Origin: Bacillota bacterium
Lineage (GTDB): Bacteria; Bacillota; Clostridia; Christensenellales; Aristaeellaceae
Assembly: GCA_023411375.1 (NCBI GenBank)
Contig: JAEYOW010000037.1
Span: forward strand, 1 to 64,000
DNA: 64,000 nt
Reading direction: 5' to 3'
A program made the position numbers and the translations under genes. Below are positions 16,320-24,977 of the stretch, piece after piece; position 1 is the stretch's first letter, and each line of letters opens with the position of its first letter. The notes beneath the pieces are model-generated. The model had not been told where the DNA came from, did no database searches, and worked only from the letters and a program-made list of their open reading frames with translations.

Positions 16320-19300
16320 TTACGCCATCCTCAGCCCTTTCCCGCGCTGCTGCCGTTTGGTCAGCGTGGCGATCTCCGTGGCCAGCGAGTAGATGTCCTG
16401 CTCGTCGCGCACATAGAAGGTGTTGCCGGACAGGTTCACGCTGGACTGCTGATTGTAGGTTTTCCGGTTATCGCTGCTTGAGTACGCGATGGCGCTTTCT
16501 TTCGCTTCGCCCGTCAGGAACCGGGCCGCGTTCTGTATCGCCTTGGCCTGGGCTTTTGTTTCCAGCAATACGCCCTGCCCGAAGCCCTTCATGGTCATGC
16601 GGCCTACGTCGTCGCGGAACACGCGGGACGGGGATGCGATCTTGAGCTCTTTTTTCGCCGCGCTGACGGCTGCCTTGGCTGCGGAGCGCATGGCGTTTAT
16701 CACCCCGGAACGTCCCGCGTTGATGCCCGCTGTCAGTCCCGCCATGGCCATCAAGCCGATATGCCGCAGGTTCAGTGAAGCCTTGAGCACCGCTTCCAGC
16801 CTGCTGGCCAGCGCGTTTGCGTCCGCCGAAGCGTTGTAGTCCGAAAAGCCCGCGCCAATGCCCGCCGCGACGTTCTCACCCACGGGGTGCATTCTGACGG
16901 ACGGAGACTGAATCTGCAGTGCGGCGTTCAGCGCGTTCTCAAGGTTCTGCGCGACGGACTCCGCGTCCGTGTCCCAGCCCGCAGCGACCATCGCTTCGCC
17001 TATGCCCGCCGTGACGTTTTCGCCGACCCCGGTCAGCTCCAGACCGTTCAGGAAATCCACGAGGGTTTGCAGATTGGTCAGGTCTTCCTCGCTCACCTCG
17101 CCGCCGTTCTGCACAGCGGTCACAATCTCCTGCACATAGGTAGAGAGCGAAGCCAGATTGTCCGGGCCGAAGTCCAGCTGCATGGACGTGTCCAGCGCAC
17201 CCTTGTCCGTGGATTCTCCCCGAATGGACGCCCAAAACTTCTGCAGCCAGTCGTAATCCTTGGTTGTTTCGTAAGACTTGAGCCGCGCCACGGCGGAATC
17301 CACCATGTCCATGACCGACGTGGGCAGAAGGCCCGCCGCCTTGCCTAAGCTCGTCACGCCCAGTGCGTCCGTCTCGGCGATTTTTCCCCGAAGATCAGTA
17401 ATGGCTTCTTCCGAACCCGTCAATTCCGGCGTGAGCAGAATGTGCATCGTGCCGTCCGCGTCAAGCACCGCCACCTTGTCCGGGGTCAGCATGTCCGGCG
17501 TAACCAGCTCGGCGGGAATCTCCACGCCATCCCGCACAAAGGTCGCGTTGGGGTCTACGAGCGCGTCTGTCGGGTTCTCATACACATTGCTCAGACGCAC
17601 GACCCCGTTCACGTCCACGGGATTGTCCCGGATGAACTGACGATAGGCTGTCAGGTCGTAACCCGTGATGGAGATCTGCGTGGTGATGAACGTGGGCTTT
17701 TTTACGCCTTCCGCTTCCTCGTAAGCGGTGATCTTGGCCACCACTTCGGCTTTCAGCGCGGACTTGTCACAGCCCGTCGCTTCGGCATAGGCGTTTACCA
17801 TGGCGTCCACTTGCGGCTCGGTGACCTTGCTCAGGTCAACGTTCTCAGAAAGCAGGTATTCCGTCACAATAGCCGCGATGTCCGTAGGCGTAAGCGCCGT
17901 GGTCAGCGCGCCGCCTGTCACCTCCTGATACGCCAACACAAAGGCCGTCAGCCCTTCTGGGGTGATGCCGGTCGTGTCCACATGATTGGATTGCAAATAG
18001 GAAGAGATATAGGCCGTGACCTCATCCGGCGTAAGCGTACTTACGTCCGCCCCCGCTGCCAGCTCCTGATACGCGGTCACCATCGCGGTGACGCCCTCCG
18101 GGGTCAGGCCGGAAACATCCGCGCCGGTCACGACCTCGGCATACTTCGTCACATACGCCAGAATACCGGTCGGCGTCAAGGAGGTCGTGCTCGCTCCTTC
18201 CGGGATTTCGGTATAGCCGGAAACAAAGGCTTCTACGACCGGCTGCGCCTGAACCGTATTCTCGTCCTCGGCATACCCGGAGATGATCGCCTGCGTGGTG
18301 ATTGCGCCGGGGTTTAAGGCAAACTCATCCCACCGCGCCTGAGCGCCCGTCATGTCCAGATCAGTGGCGATTTTGAGGACTTCCTCCGGCAATGCTTCGC
18401 CGAACATGGACGCCATGCCGGGCAGCAGCGTTTCCCGACCGCCCAGAAAGGACTGGATCGCCGCGATCTGCTCCAGCGCGCCGGAAAAGTCCAGCTCCGG
18501 GAACAGGGTGCTGACTTCGTCCTCCGACATGCCGCTGTCCAACAGGGACTGCACCTGTGTCAGCAGCGCGATATACTCCGTGACGGCGCTCTCGTCCATG
18601 CCCGCCGTCAGCTGGTTCAATTCTTCCAGCAGCGCGGGCTTCTCGCTTTCGCCCGCCGCGCTGTACTCCGCCAGCTTCTGCGTCAGCGTGTCAATGTCCG
18701 TGCTGGCCTGCTGGATGTCCGGCTGATTGAACACCGGCATCACTACGCCCGCCAGCGTTTCAGCGTACTGCCGTGCGGCGGTCAGCCGGTTTTCATTATA
18801 TTGCTGGTTCAGCAGGTCGAGCGCGTTCCGCTTTTCCGTTCCGTCCGCCATCAGCTGAATGACCGCGTACTCCTTGTCGTACTGCGCGTCCAGCTGACTG
18901 TTGACCGTCGCCATGCCCTCCGCCGCCGCAACCATGGCGTTTTCGTACACCGTGACGTCCGCGTCCGTCTGACCCTTGGCCTGCGCTCTCGCCACTTCGG
19001 CGGCGACCTTCTGGCCAATGGTCTCAAAGGAATCCGGGTCGGCGGCGGTCAGGTGATACTTGATTTCAATGGCGTCGCGGGCGTCAATCAGCTCCTGCAG
19101 GCGCAGTTTGTCCTTGTCGGTCAGCTTCTTGTTCTTCTTTTTCTTGAGCAGGCACTCGATCTCCGCGTCCATGCTGTCCAGCGTTGCGATGTCCCCGGCC
19201 AGCTGATCGGATACAGAAGTGTACCCGCCCTGATCGGCGGTATCCTTGAGGTTTTGCAGTTCCGTCCGCGTGGATTCCGTCATGGTTTTCCATGATGCCG

Positions 19301-21527
19301 TCCACCCGGAGATCATGTCGTCGGTTTCCTTCTTGCCGTCCGACCACAGACCGACGATCCCGTCCATCCACGTCTTCGCATTCTGCGTATCGCGCTTGAA
19401 GTCGCTCTCCGTCATGCCGAAGAAGGAAAGCCCCTCGCTCTGACCATAAAACGTTTCGGCGGCGGTATCCTTCCAGCTTTTCGCGGTTTCTTCCATGCCC
19501 TTCAAGGCTTCCCGCGCCTGCTTCGCGCCGGAAACGTAGTCCGCCAAAGCGATCGTGCCCGCAACCACAGCGGCTGCAACCGCGATCCAGACGGCGGGCG
19601 AAGAGCCGAGCACGGATAGAAACCCCTTCCAGCTGCCGCCCGCCTTGCCCACCGCCGTGGCAAACTTGCCGACGCCGGTCGAGATGGTACCGAAGCCCTT
19701 GCTCAGTTTTCCGAAAATCAGGATGACCGGCCCGGCAGCAGCGGCAACCGCCGCGAACTTCACGATCTGCATGCGCTGGGCTTCGTCAAGTCCCATAAAC
19801 TTTTCCAGCAGATCGTTCGCGCCGTCGATCAGGCTCTGAATGGTCGGGTTCAGGTCGTCTCCGATCTGCTGACCAAACAGGACCGCTGTGTTTTTGAGGT
19901 TCTTGAGCCTGCTCTCCGTGGTGGCGTAACGCTTGCCCGCTTCGACGGAAAGGGCTGTGTTCTTTTTCCATGCGTTGGTCGCGGTGACCTGTGTTTTCGA
20001 GAAAAGCTCCGTCGCGTTGGTGGCGCGGAGCAGCGTGTCGCGCAGGCGAACCTCCGAGATGCCGATCTCCTGCAGCGTGGCGATGGCGCTCTCGCCCTCG
20101 TCGTCCATTTGGGAAAGGCCTACGATGAACGCCTGAAACGCGGCGGCGGGATCGCTGTCCCACAGCGTTTTGAACTGCGCGGCGGTCATGCCGGATACCT
20201 TGCCGAAGTCTTCCAGCGCCTGTCCGCCCGTCGCGGAGGCGACCTCCATTTTGACCAGCGCCTTCGAAAAAGCGGAGCCGCCCATCTGCGCTTCGATGCC
20301 TACGGAGGAAAGCGCCGTGGCGAAGCCCAGAATCTGCGCTTCCGACAGCCCCACCTGATGACCCGCGCCTGCTAATCGCATGGACATCTCCATAATGGAG
20401 GATTCGGTGGTGGCGTAGTTATTACCCAGATCGACCAGCGTAGAACCGAGGTTCTCAAACTGGCTCTGATCCATGCTCATGACGTTGGCGAACTTGGCCA
20501 GCGTGGACGCGGCGTCGCTGGCCACAATATCCGTGCTGTTGCCCAGATCGATCATCGTGCGGGTGAATTCCATCAGGTGATCGTTTTGGATACCCAGCTG
20601 ACCGGCCACGGCGGTGACTTCCGCGATATCCGACGCGGAGGACGCCACCTGCGTGGACATTTCCTTAATAGACGTGGATAGGGATGCAAACTCGCTTTCC
20701 GTCGCGTCCACGGTCTTACGAACGGACGTGAAGGCGCTCTCGTAGTCAATACTCGCTTTAATCGCCGCCGTACCCAGCGCCACAATGGGCGTGGTCACCG
20801 TGGTGGTAAGCGTTCTACCCACCTTGACCATGGACTTGCCGAGGGTTTCGGCTTTCTTGCCAAACTCCGTCAGCGATTTCCCGGCGGCTGTCCAACGGGA
20901 AGCCGCCGTCGCCAATTCCTTATTACAGGAAGCGATATCCGCCTGCGTTTGCTTGACGGCGGCGCGGGCGTTGTTCAGGTTAGTCTGTGCAGCGCTTACC
21001 GCGTCGGCGGCGTTCTGCGTGGACTTGGTCAGCGCGGTGTTCTGCCCTTCCAGCTTCTTGACATCAGCCGTTGCATTTTTATATTCCGTTTTGAGCGCGT
21101 CCAGATTCTGCTTGGCGGCGATGGTTGCGGAATCCGTATCGCCCAGCGTGGTCTTATACCGGTTGTAAGCGGTCGCGGCGTTGGATACTTCCTGCTTCAG
21201 CTGCGCCTGTTTGGTTTTCGCGTCCGTGAGGCGTTGGTTGTAATCGTTCTGCCGGTGATAGCATTCCGTCAGCTTACTGTTCGCCTGCGTCAGCGCCCGT
21301 TGGTACTGTTCGACCGCGCTGCTCTGCAGGGAGAGCTTGCGCTCCAAGGTCGTCAACCGCGCGGACAGACCTTCCGTTGTTTTCTCGAAGTTGTCCACTC
21401 CGGCTGCGGCCAGCTTGAACGAGGACTCCGCCTCCTGGATCTGGCGGCTGATGGATTTGAGGTTCCTTGTAAAGTTATCGCTGTTCAGCGAAAGAGATAC
21501 CACCAGATCGCGGAGCGTCTCGCTCAT
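16320..21527 (-). CDS. Tail tape measure protein
   Basis: A 1735-residue tape measure protein. The N-terminus is helical and coiled-coil (LRDLVVSLSLNSDNFTRNLKSISRQIQEAE). The conserved TIGR01760-type core lies around 230-560 (SIDYESAFTSVRKTVDATE, SKALVKMEVASATGGQALEDF), followed by hydrophobic segments about 590-670. A section around residues 1090-1270 holds seven or more repeats of 23-25 residues (LTPEGVTAMVTAYQELAAGADVS type). Its length sets tail length: about 1.5 Angstrom per residue would give roughly 250 nm, which is inference. ATG at 21527 is preferred to the TTG one codon earlier. Confidence 0.92.
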   Translation of the reverse strand: MSETLRDLVVSLSLNSDNFTRNLKSISRQIQEAESSFKLAAAGVDNFEKTTEGLSARLTTLERKLSLQSSAVEQYQRALTQANSKLTECYHRQNDYNQRLTDAKTKQAQLKQEVSNAATAYNRYKTTLGDTDSATIAAKQNLDALKTEYKNATADVKKLEGQNTALTKSTQNAADAVSAAQTNLNNARAAVKQTQADIASCNKELATAASRWTAAGKSLTEFGKKAETLGKSMVKVGRTLTTTVTTPIVALGTAAIKASIDYESAFTSVRKTVDATESEFASLSTSIKEMSTQVASSASDIAEVTAVAGQLGIQNDHLMEFTRTMIDLGNSTDIVASDAASTLAKFANVMSMDQSQFENLGSTLVDLGNNYATTESSIMEMSMRLAGAGHQVGLSEAQILGFATALSSVGIEAQMGGSAFSKALVKMEVASATGGQALEDFGKVSGMTAAQFKTLWDSDPAAAFQAFIVGLSQMDDEGESAIATLQEIGISEVRLRDTLLRATNATELFSKTQVTATNAWKKNTALSVEAGKRYATTESRLKNLKNTAVLFGQQIGDDLNPTIQSLIDGANDLLEKFMGLDEAQRMQIVKFAAVAAAAGPVILIFGKLSKGFGTISTGVGKFATAVGKAGGSWKGFLSVLGSSPAVWIAVAAAVVAGTIALADYVSGAKQAREALKGMEETAKSWKDTAAETFYGQSEGLSFFGMTESDFKRDTQNAKTWMDGIVGLWSDGKKETDDMISGWTASWKTMTESTRTELQNLKDTADQGGYTSVSDQLAGDIATLDSMDAEIECLLKKKKNKKLTDKDKLRLQELIDARDAIEIKYHLTAADPDSFETIGQKVAAEVARAQAKGQTDADVTVYENAMVAAAEGMATVNSQLDAQYDKEYAVIQLMADGTEKRNALDLLNQQYNENRLTAARQYAETLAGVVMPVFNQPDIQQASTDIDTLTQKLAEYSAAGESEKPALLEELNQLTAGMDESAVTEYIALLTQVQSLLDSGMSEDEVSTLFPELDFSGALEQIAAIQSFLGGRETLLPGMASMFGEALPEEVLKIATDLDMTGAQARWDEFALNPGAITTQAIISGYAEDENTVQAQPVVEAFVSGYTEIPEGASTTSLTPTGILAYVTKYAEVVTGADVSGLTPEGVTAMVTAYQELAAGADVSTLTPDEVTAYISSYLQSNHVDTTGITPEGLTAFVLAYQEVTGGALTTALTPTDIAAIVTEYLLSENVDLSKVTEPQVDAMVNAYAEATGCDKSALKAEVVAKITAYEEAEGVKKPTFITTQISITGYDLTAYRQFIRDNPVDVNGVVRLSNVYENPTDALVDPNATFVRDGVEIPAELVTPDMLTPDKVAVLDADGTMHILLTPELTGSEEAITDLRGKIAETDALGVTSLGKAAGLLPTSVMDMVDSAVARLKSYETTKDYDWLQKFWASIRGESTDKGALDTSMQLDFGPDNLASLSTYVQEIVTAVQNGGEVSEEDLTNLQTLVDFLNGLELTGVGENVTAGIGEAMVAAGWDTDAESVAQNLENALNAALQIQSPSVRMHPVGENVAAGIGAGFSDYNASADANALASRLEAVLKASLNLRHIGLMAMAGLTAGINAGRSGVINAMRSAAKAAVSAAKKELKIASPSRVFRDDVGRMTMKGFGQGVLLETKAQAKAIQNAARFLTGEAKESAIAYSSSDNRKTYNQQSSVNLSGNTFYVRDEQDIYSLATEIATLTKRQQRGKGLRMA
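17680..18260 (-). repeat. Repeats of 23-25 codons in the tape measure gene
   Basis: Seven to eight tandem units with the pattern LTPxxVxAxVxxYxExxxGxDxS. Tape measure genes often vary in length by gain or loss of such units. Confidence 0.7.
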
Positions 21528-21559
21528 CAAAGTTCACCAGCTTTCCATCAAATATTGGG

Positions 21560-21588
21560 TTGAATTTATCGGTCAATAAGGGTATACT
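21560..21588 (+). promoter_or_regulatory. Promoter of the Phd/ParE-type pair
   Basis: TTGAAT (21560-21565), 17 bp, TATACT (21583-21588), with AAGGAGGG and the antitoxin ATG 23 bp downstream. Confidence 0.65.
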
Positions 21589-21610
21589 AAAAGCGGAAGG
21601 AGGGAATCGT

Positions 21611-21856
21611 ATGACGAATATCGTACCGATCTCCGATTTGAAGAACTACAGCGAAGTGCTGCGTTCCTGCGATAACGGCTCCACCGTTTATCTGACCAAA
21701 AATGGGCGCGGCAGGTATGTGGTGCAAAGTCTGGCGGAGTATGAAAAGCTGCAGGCCGCTGTGAAGCTGCTGGCCGAGCTTTCTAAGGGCGTCGAATCCG
21801 TCCGCAAAGAGGGCGGGCTGACCATCGACGAAGCGTTCGCCGGACTGGAGGACTGA
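21611..21856 (+). CDS. Phd/YefM-family antitoxin
   Basis: An 81-residue protein with the Phd/YefM pattern: NIVPISDLKNYSEVLRSCDNGSTVYLTKNGRGRYVVQSLAEYEK. The N-terminus should bind DNA and the C-terminus (TIDEAFAGLED) the toxin. The start at 21611 has AAGGAGGG six bases upstream and a good promoter. It is on the plus strand, opposite to the tail operon, and ends one base before the toxin start. Confidence 0.85.
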   Translation: MTNIVPISDLKNYSEVLRSCDNGSTVYLTKNGRGRYVVQSLAEYEKLQAAVKLLAELSKGVESVRKEGGLTIDEAFAGLED

Positions 21857-21857
21857 C

Positions 21858-22172
21858 ATGGGACAGGTCGTCGTTTCCAGAGAAGCCAGAAAAGACCTTG
21901 TTGAAATTCGCCGCTACATACGGGATGAACTCAACAATCCCGAAGCTGCGCGGCGGATCATCGCGTCGCTTAAGAAGGCCCTCGTCGCCCTGGAGAGCTT
22001 TCCGGGGCGCGGGCAGCCGCTGGACGCATTGATTCCTGTGCATACGGAATACCGCTATCTCGTCTGCGAAAGCTACTGCGTTTTTTACCTGACCCATGAT
22101 GAGGAAACTACGGTCGTGCGCATTCTTCACCAGCGGCAGGACAGCCTTGCGGCGTTGTTCTTTGATACTTGA
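21858..22172 (+). CDS. ParE/RelE-family toxin
   Basis: A 104-residue toxin: VVVSREARKDLVEIRRYIRDELNNPEAARRI, then LESFPGRGQPLDALI and YRYLVCESYCVFYLTHDEETTVVRILHQRQD, the typical ParE/RelE beta-sheet with a C-terminal arginine-rich strand. Its target (gyrase or ribosome-bound mRNA) is not decided by sequence. It forms a compact operon with the antitoxin (1 bp gap) and ends exactly against the convergent stop of the tail chaperone extension at 22173. It is the second cargo pair within the tail module. Confidence 0.85.
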   Translation: MGQVVVSREARKDLVEIRRYIRDELNNPEAARRIIASLKKALVALESFPGRGQPLDALIPVHTEYRYLVCESYCVFYLTHDEETTVVRILHQRQDSLAALFFDT

Positions 22173-22741
22173 TCAGGGCTTTACATCAGGCCATACCTCG
22201 TCGATAGTCGCTCGGCGAGGCTCTTTCTTTTTCTGCTCCCGTTTCGCGTTCCACGCCCGGATTTTGAGAAAGCCCAGCATGTCCATCTGATCGATCTCCG
22301 CCATACGCCAGCCGCCTTCGAGAAGCGAGTTGTAGGTGCTGTAGATGAAGTCTGGCAGCGTCAGGCCGGAGGATTCGTCGCTTCCTTCGTTTCCGTCGCC
22401 GCCTTCGTAGGGAAATCAGAAAGAATCTCCGTGGTCTGGCTCTGAACGGCCATGAGCGCCAGCGCGATATCGTGCATCAGGCGATCCACAGGATAGCCGT
22501 CCAGCACTTCATCCGGGGTGAACTGATTCTGGAACAGCAGGCAGAACCACTTGATCATGACGTCCATCGCGTCATTGATGGTCAGCTGCTCCGTATCCGG
22601 AACCGTTTCGCCCTTCAGGGCCGCGTTGGAGATGGCGACGATTTTGCCATACATCTTCGCGGCGGGTTCCATCTCGCGCAAGGCTCTGCCGGAGATGAAG
22701 TCTACCGTGTACTTCCTTTCGCCTAAGGTACAGGTAATCAT
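22173..22741 (-). CDS. Tail assembly chaperone, gpGT-like -1 frameshift product
   Basis: Ribosomes that slip -1 at T TTC CCT (22415-22409) leave the short chaperone frame and read on, without stops, to 22173. The product is about 189 residues: the first 111 of the short form plus a 78-residue extension (YEGGDGNEGSDESSGLTLPDF...REQKKKEPRRATIDEVWPDVKP). In lambda and many siphophages the minor G-T form recruits the major tail protein to the tape measure protein. The place between the major tail and tape measure genes is exactly right. The extension resembles other phage T domains that contain LPDFI and GW. Confidence 0.8.
22361..22741 (-). CDS. Tail assembly chaperone, short gpG-like form
   Basis: A 126-residue protein (MITCTLGERKYTVDFISGRALREMEPAAKMYGK...). 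The fold and position are those of siphophage G chaperones, which coat the tape measure protein before tail tube assembly. The start at 22741 has GGGAG seven bases upstream. The zero-frame stop is at 22361, just downstream of the slippery site, so this is the main product and the frameshifted form the minor one. Confidence 0.8.
   Translation of the reverse strand: MITCTLGERKYTVDFISGRALREMEPAAKMYGKIVAISNAALKGETVPDTEQLTINDAMDVMIKWFCLLFQNQFTPDEVLDGYPVDRLMHDIALALMAVQSQTTEILSDFPTKAATETKEATNPPA
22409..22415 (-). other. Slippery heptamer T TTC CCT for -1 frameshifting
   Basis: In the chaperone reading frame the heptamer has the X XXY YYZ form exactly. The -1 frame is open from well before it to 22173 and encodes a plausible T domain. 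The zero-frame stop comes 16 codons after it. Confidence 0.78.
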
Positions 22742-22771
22742 TGGCTTGCTCCCTTCATTATCAAAAGAATA

Positions 22772-22800
22772 CCGCCGCGCAGAGGTTTTCTGCGCGGCGG
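22772..22800 (-). terminator. Strong hairpin after the major tail protein gene
   Basis: CCGCCGCGCAG...CTGCGCGGCGG, an 11-bp GC-rich stem followed on the minus strand by TATTCTTTT. A partial terminator here would keep major tail protein mRNA in excess over the chaperone and tape measure mRNA. Confidence 0.65.
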
Positions 22801-22808
22801 CTGCCTTA

Positions 22809-23420
22809 TTACGGAGTGACCGTGAACGTCGGCTCATAGACGGTTTGCAGGAACGTCGCGCCCTTGGCGGCGGTAAACCCGTTCTCGTCCTCGTCGGCCA
22901 CCGCCTGATAGCGCCCGTCATGGGTGCGCTTGATGCACGTCCACTCGACCTCGCCCGTCTGGCGGGTAATCGTGCCGCCCTCCTTGGTGGCGTAGTTTTC
23001 CGTCACGGGCTTGGCGCGAACCTTGTACAGCCAGATATAACGGAACTTGCCGTTGGACTTTTCAGACTTGAAGCCAATGGCGAAGTAGGGCGGCTTGTCG
23101 GACGCGGTGCGCACCAGCACGCCGTTGTCGTCGATTTCGTTGCCGAACGCCATTTCCTGAATGACCAGCGGAATGTCCGCCATTTTGGTTTTGAAGGTCA
23201 ATTCAGGATCGGGATACAGCACATCCAGCTCGACGTCATCGCCGTATTGGACGTCCGGATCAGCGTTTTCAGGCGTAATGGACGCTTCCATCGCGCCCGC
23301 GACCGCTTGCAGCGTGCCATAGGTGATCGTTTCCTCAGTATCCACGGTCAGCGGAGCCAGCACGACGTTTTTCAGGCCCACCGTGGAAGACACAGCGGGC
23401 GAAGCCGTAGGAGTAGGCAT
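22809..23420 (-). CDS. Major tail protein (phi13-type)
   Basis: A 203-residue tail tube protein of the phi13/phage major tail family: GLKNVVLAPLTVDTEETITYG, ELTFKTKMADIPLVIQEMAFG, KSNGKFRYIWLYKVRAKPV and VEWTCIKRTHDGRYQ. It polymerises into the tail tube around the tape measure protein. The start follows AAAGGAGG. It is preceded by small connector/tail completion genes and followed by a strong hairpin and then the chaperone, the standard siphovirus order. Confidence 0.88.
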   Translation of the reverse strand: MPTPTASPAVSSTVGLKNVVLAPLTVDTEETITYGTLQAVAGAMEASITPENADPDVQYGDDVELDVLYPDPELTFKTKMADIPLVIQEMAFGNEIDDNGVLVRTASDKPPYFAIGFKSEKSNGKFRYIWLYKVRAKPVTENYATKEGGTITRQTGEVEWTCIKRTHDGRYQAVADEDENGFTAAKGATFLQTVYEPTFTVTP

Positions 23421-23435
23421 GGTAAAAACCTCCTT

Positions 23436-23837
23436 TTATTTGCTCAGTTCGTCCCGAAGGACTTGTTTGATGGCGTCATAGGCTTCCTCCACTCTCGTGT
23501 CAAAAGCCGGGCGCACAAAGGGATGCGCGGGCGCGGGAGCAGGACCGCCGTGCCCATACTCGACAGGCGTGGCATAAAATGCGCCTTTTTCTTTTCGGTG
23601 CACACCGATGGTGACGCCCTTGCCGCCCATCCGGCGCTTTTTGACGCTGCCGGTATGAATAGACGAATGCAGCGCGTCCGTGATGATCTTGGGGTTAGAG
23701 GAAGCGTTGCGGAGCATCTGCTCCTCGATGGGCTTCGCGCCCGCCTGCAGCGCACGGTTCACGCCGGAACCGAACTCCATCTCAGCGGCCATGTTGGTCA
23801 AATCGTTTTTTAGGTCGCCAAAGCCCTGCAATTCCAT
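23436..23837 (-). CDS. HK97 gp10-like tail-head joining protein
   Basis: A 133-residue protein with the HK97-gp10 pattern: MELQGFGDLKNDLTNMAAEM, GAKPIEEQMLRNASSNPKIITDALHSSI, and a C-terminal PFVRPAFDTRVEEAYDAIKQVL. Proteins of this family act in head-tail joining or tail completion. ATG at 23837 is chosen over GTG at 23843 because GGACGTGGTG lies at a better distance. It follows the 118-residue tail completion protein directly. Confidence 0.8.
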   Translation of the reverse strand: MELQGFGDLKNDLTNMAAEMEFGSGVNRALQAGAKPIEEQMLRNASSNPKIITDALHSSIHTGSVKKRRMGGKGVTIGVHRKEKGAFYATPVEYGHGGPAPAPAHPFVRPAFDTRVEEAYDAIKQVLRDELSK

Positions 23838-23843
23838 AGACAC

Positions 23844-24200
23844 TTACACCACGTCCTCTCGCAGGCACCACGTCCATTGCACGGTGTATTGGCGCGTGGC
23901 AGTATCATAGCTCGGTTGGTTGTACCCCTTGTCGCTTTCCTCGATCATGGCAAATCCCGCCGCGTACATGGCGCGTCGAAGGATATCCGCCATGTCGGTC
24001 GGGTCGTCGTCGCTCCAAAGGTTCAGGTACACATAGGTGCGGCGGGAAACGACCTGATCGTCGTGATGGGCGTCCTCGGTCGTGACCGTAGCGTACACGG
24101 CATACTGCGGCGGCGGATTCTGATTGGCCGAAGTCGCCCGCCATACGCCCGCGTACACAGGGATACCAATGTTCGAGAGAGCGGCTTGCACCTGCTTCAT
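23844..24200 (-). CDS. Tail completion/terminator-like protein
   Basis: A 118-residue protein (MKQVQAALSNIGIPVYAGVW...PPPQYAVYATVTTEDAHHDDQVVSRRTYVYLNLWSDD...) with the size, position and alpha-beta pattern of tail terminator or tail completion proteins that cap the tail tube at the connector. The ATG follows GGTGAGAG. It sits between the gp10-like gene and a short non-coding stretch before the head closure gene. The family match is by pattern and order, not by a diagnostic motif. Confidence 0.65.
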   Translation of the reverse strand: MKQVQAALSNIGIPVYAGVWRATSANQNPPPQYAVYATVTTEDAHHDDQVVSRRTYVYLNLWSDDDPTDMADILRRAMYAAGFAMIEESDKGYNQPSYDTATRQYTVQWTWCLREDVV

Positions 24201-24291
24201 CCGCTCTCACCGCCCCATGCCCTACGCTTCGCTTGCGCATGGGTTTCGGGCGGCAATTTTTTAAATCGCACACCCTCAGGATTCGCTGCGC

Positions 24292-24651
24292 TCATCCGCT
24301 CACCCCCTTGGCGATGGACGCTTTCAGGCCCAGATAGGCTCGCTTGAACTCATACTCGCCCAGCGTGGAGATTTGCCACTTTTCGTCCCGGAAGCGCACC
24401 CACATGCCGGGTTTTACGTCCTCCCGGTAACGGATGGTGAAGTTGAGCACGGCTTCGCTGTTCATCAGATCAGCGGCGCGGTAGTGCTGGTTGCCCGCGT
24501 CGGTTACGGCGGCCCAGACCTTGCACACGACCACGTCCGTCGGGTTCGGATAACCGTTCTCATTAATCACGTTCTCCGTGTATCCGATCTCCACCAGATG
24601 CCGCAACTCTCCCGGATGCGGGTTCGCCTCGAATGTTTTATAGCCGCGCAA
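24292..24651 (-). CDS. Head closure protein (SPP1 gp16-like)
   Basis: A 119-residue protein: GELRHLVEIGYTENVINENGYPNPTDVVVCKVWAAVTD, DLMNSEAVLNFTIRYREDVKPGMWVRF and WQISTLGEYEFKRAYLGLKA, the usual beta-barrel of SPP1 gp16/HK97 head closure proteins. It closes the portal after packaging and gives the docking surface for the tail. It starts at TTG (24651) with GGAGGTGA six bases upstream; no ATG is available. The next 90 bp downstream hold no gene. Confidence 0.78.
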   Translation of the reverse strand: MRGYKTFEANPHPGELRHLVEIGYTENVINENGYPNPTDVVVCKVWAAVTDAGNQHYRAADLMNSEAVLNFTIRYREDVKPGMWVRFRDEKWQISTLGEYEFKRAYLGLKASIAKGVSG

Positions 24652-24676
24652 GCACTCTCACCTCCCGTATGGCGCA

Positions 24677-24961
24677 TCAGAACATCTTGTCTGTGTCCCG
24701 GTAAGGGTACAGCAGGTTTTCAAAGGCTGTGCGCATGGCCGCATAAGCCTGCCGATCCGGATTGTCCCGGTTTTCATGATAGAAGCTCACCATGAGCAGC
24801 ACGGCCAGCCGCACAGGCTCCGGCGCTTCCTCTTGAAAGGAAACCCGGCAGAAGTCCTCTGCGGTGGTCTGCGCCTGACAAATGAGACCCTCAAGGTAAG
24901 AGTCTTCTTCATTGTACTGGATGCGAAGATGCGTTTTTACCCCAGCAACGGTTACGACCAT
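24677..24961 (-). CDS. Head-tail connector protein (gp6-like)
   Basis: A 94-residue mostly helical protein: VAGVKTHLRIQYNEEDSYLEGLICQAQTTAEDFCR, VRLAVLLMVSFYHENRD and MRTAFENLLYPYR. This is the HK97 gp6/SPP1 gp15 pattern of the ring that binds below the portal. It lies in the usual place between the capsid region and the head closure gene, with GGTGATG before the ATG. Confidence 0.85.
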   Translation of the reverse strand: MVVTVAGVKTHLRIQYNEEDSYLEGLICQAQTTAEDFCRVSFQEEAPEPVRLAVLLMVSFYHENRDNPDRQAYAAMRTAFENLLYPYRDTDKMF

Positions 24962-24977
24962 TCAGCATCACCGCCCG

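Noticed and set aside
24201..24291. Small gene between tail completion and head closure genes
   Set aside because: No frame with ribosome-binding site; it contains GCCCCATGC...GCATGGG pairing and a repeated ATCCGCTC word, but nothing that supports a gene.
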